This document shows positions 26,835 to 27,696 of a stretch of DNA of 27,696 bases, piece by piece (position 1 is the first letter of the stretch; the number at the start of each line of letters is the position of its first letter). A program made the position numbers and the translations under genes. This DNA comes from CAYTSA01 sp964440345. GTDB lineage: Bacteria; Desulfobacterota; Desulfovibrionia; Desulfovibrionales; Desulfovibrionaceae. The notes under the pieces are model-generated. The model saw only the letters and a program-made list of their open reading frames with translations, did no database searches and was not told the DNA's origin. The stretch lies in assembly GCA_964440345.1 (NCBI GenBank), contig CAYTSA010000047.1, positions 1-27,696 on the forward strand. Direction: 5' to 3'.

Positions 26835-27119
26835 CGTTTACGTGACGCTGCCCAGACCTGGTTGGCGCCGCGATATGCTGATCTGGTGAAAGAGATTGGC
26901 TTCTGTTTGGAGGATTTTGCCTCCGGAAAACTCGCCATCCCTGACCGGATGCAACTTTCACTGCCCAACGACGGGGTCATGCTGGTCATGCCCGCAGCGA
27001 ACGAGCGCGTAGGCCTGACCAAGGCCGTCACCGTACATCCCGGCAACAAAGCCCGAGAGAATCTTCCTGTCATTCAAGGCCAGGTCAGCGTGCTGAACCT
27101 GGCCGCGGCGCGTCTGGTT
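26835..27119 (+). pseudogene. Remnant of an ornithine cyclodeaminase/mu-crystallin family gene
   Basis: This frame encodes about 95 residues that match the N-terminal third of the ornithine cyclodeaminase/mu-crystallin (NADH-dependent ketimine reductase/dehydrogenase-like) family: VKEIGFCLEDFASGKLAIPD, VMLVMPAANERVGLTKAVTV, HPGNKARENLPVIQGQVSVL. Family proteins are about 300-340 residues, with a Rossmann domain absent here. There is no proper start: only TTG 26862 or GTG 26886 without a ribosome binding site, and the frame begins at the ssb stop. At 27120 the same frame runs into the signal sequence of the next gene. It looks like a fragment left by a deletion or rearrangement rather than a working enzyme. 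Confidence 0.6.
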
Positions 27120-27696
27120 GTGAAGAAAATGCGCTACGCTGTTCTCGTTGTCTGTGTACTCATTTTTGTTGCCTGTCCCATCCGTGTGGCCTTCGACGCC
27201 TTGACGTACCCCCTTGCATATCCGGCCAGCAGGGCTGTTACAGCGACCAAGGCCTCATAGCCTGTCCTGAAGCCGGCGAACCCTTTTTCGGTCAGGACGC
27301 ACAATACTCTGGCAGCCAGCCCGCCTACAGGGACAATGGCGACGGCACGGTCACCGACCTGGTCACAGGCTTGATGTGGGTGAAGGCCAGGGGTGAGAAG
27401 AAAAGCTGGGAAGAGCACATGGCAGACGCCGCCCAGCGCCGCGTAGGCGGCTATAACGACTGGCGCGCCCCAACAATCAAGGAACTGTATCCTCTTCTCG
27501 ACTTTCGAGGGGTGAACGGTCCAGACGGAACGACCGCCTACATCGACGTCCGAGACTTCGATTTTGTTTTTGGCGATGCATCCCAGGACGAGCGGGTCAT
27601 TGATTGCCAGGATTACAGCGCCACGCAATACACAGGAAAGACCATGGGCGGGAACCCCACTGTGTTTGGCGTCAACTTTGCCGACGGCCGTATTAA
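27120..27696 (+). pseudogene. DUF1566 (Lcl-like) exported protein, frameshifted and cut by the window end
   Basis: A GTG at 27120 or ATG at 27129 begins KKMRYAVLVVCVLIFVAC, a signal peptide with a possible but weak lipoprotein cysteine. The frame reaches DALTYP and then goes out of register, stopping at 27258. From about 27212 another frame is open to the window end and encodes a DUF1566 domain: SGQQGCYSDQG, YRDNGDGTVTDLVTGLMW, GGYNDWRAPTIKELYPLLDF, ending NFADGRI. Adding one base in the five-C run at 27209-27213 would join TYP to PCISGQQGCY in the usual family register (YPxxx[ST]GQxxCY). DUF1566 proteins are often surface or periplasmic; function is unknown. The frameshift may be a real mutation, phase variation or a sequencing error. 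The 3' end is missing. Confidence 0.7.

Overview
This 27.7 kb window is GC-rich and densely coded. It looks like chromosome from a motile deltaproteobacterial sulfate reducer of the Desulfovibrionales type. That placement is inferred from the two-component and c-di-GMP gene density, a fused acetyl-CoA carboxylase carboxyltransferase and an REC-REC regulator family I associate with this group; there is no rRNA or other phylogenetic marker here. A run of exactly 100 Ns (8494-8593) marks an assembly gap inside a tandem repeat.

Layout. 1-884: AT-rich leader with a near-perfect sigma-54 promoter and a TPR protein. 1029-2679: divergent genes for an SRAP/YedK-type DNA-lesion protein and a DEDDy exonuclease-like protein. 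2675-2828: copy A of a small TIR-bounded repeat (MITE-like). 2825-7991 (minus): a four-gene operon of hybrid histidine kinase, HD-GYP response regulator, orphan protein and hot-dog thioesterase. 8106-8852: small orphan gene, 124-bp tandem repeat with the gap, and the pyk terminator. 8853-10271: pyruvate kinase. 10561-14887: single-domain receiver, second hybrid histidine kinase and an REC-REC regulator. 14874-18318 (plus): class II photolyase, YmdB-type phosphodiesterase and tyrosyl-tRNA synthetase, converging on a purine nucleoside phosphorylase. 19340-25993: seven closely spaced plus-strand genes (motA, motB, PilZ protein, biotin carboxylase, fused carboxyltransferase, biotinyl-like carrier, orphan). 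25991-26232: inverted copy B of the repeat. 26270-26833: ssb. 26835-27696: two damaged genes, a headless and tailless ornithine-cyclodeaminase-family remnant and a frameshifted DUF1566 protein that runs off the window.

How it fits together. Much of the window concerns signal transduction and motility: two phosphorelay kinases, an HD-GYP c-di-GMP phosphodiesterase, a dual receiver lacking the usual GGDEF output, and a PilZ c-di-GMP receptor directly after the flagellar stator genes. The stator/PilZ genes run without an obvious break into a divergent acetyl-CoA carboxylase set, so motility and fatty-acid precursor supply may share a transcript. I found no CRISPR array, tRNA, rRNA, phage or intact transposase. 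The most unusual elements are the paired repeats whose ends supply neighbouring stop codons, the motAB-pilZ-acc arrangement with its atypical carrier protein, and the tandem repeat at the gap with a small internal inversion.
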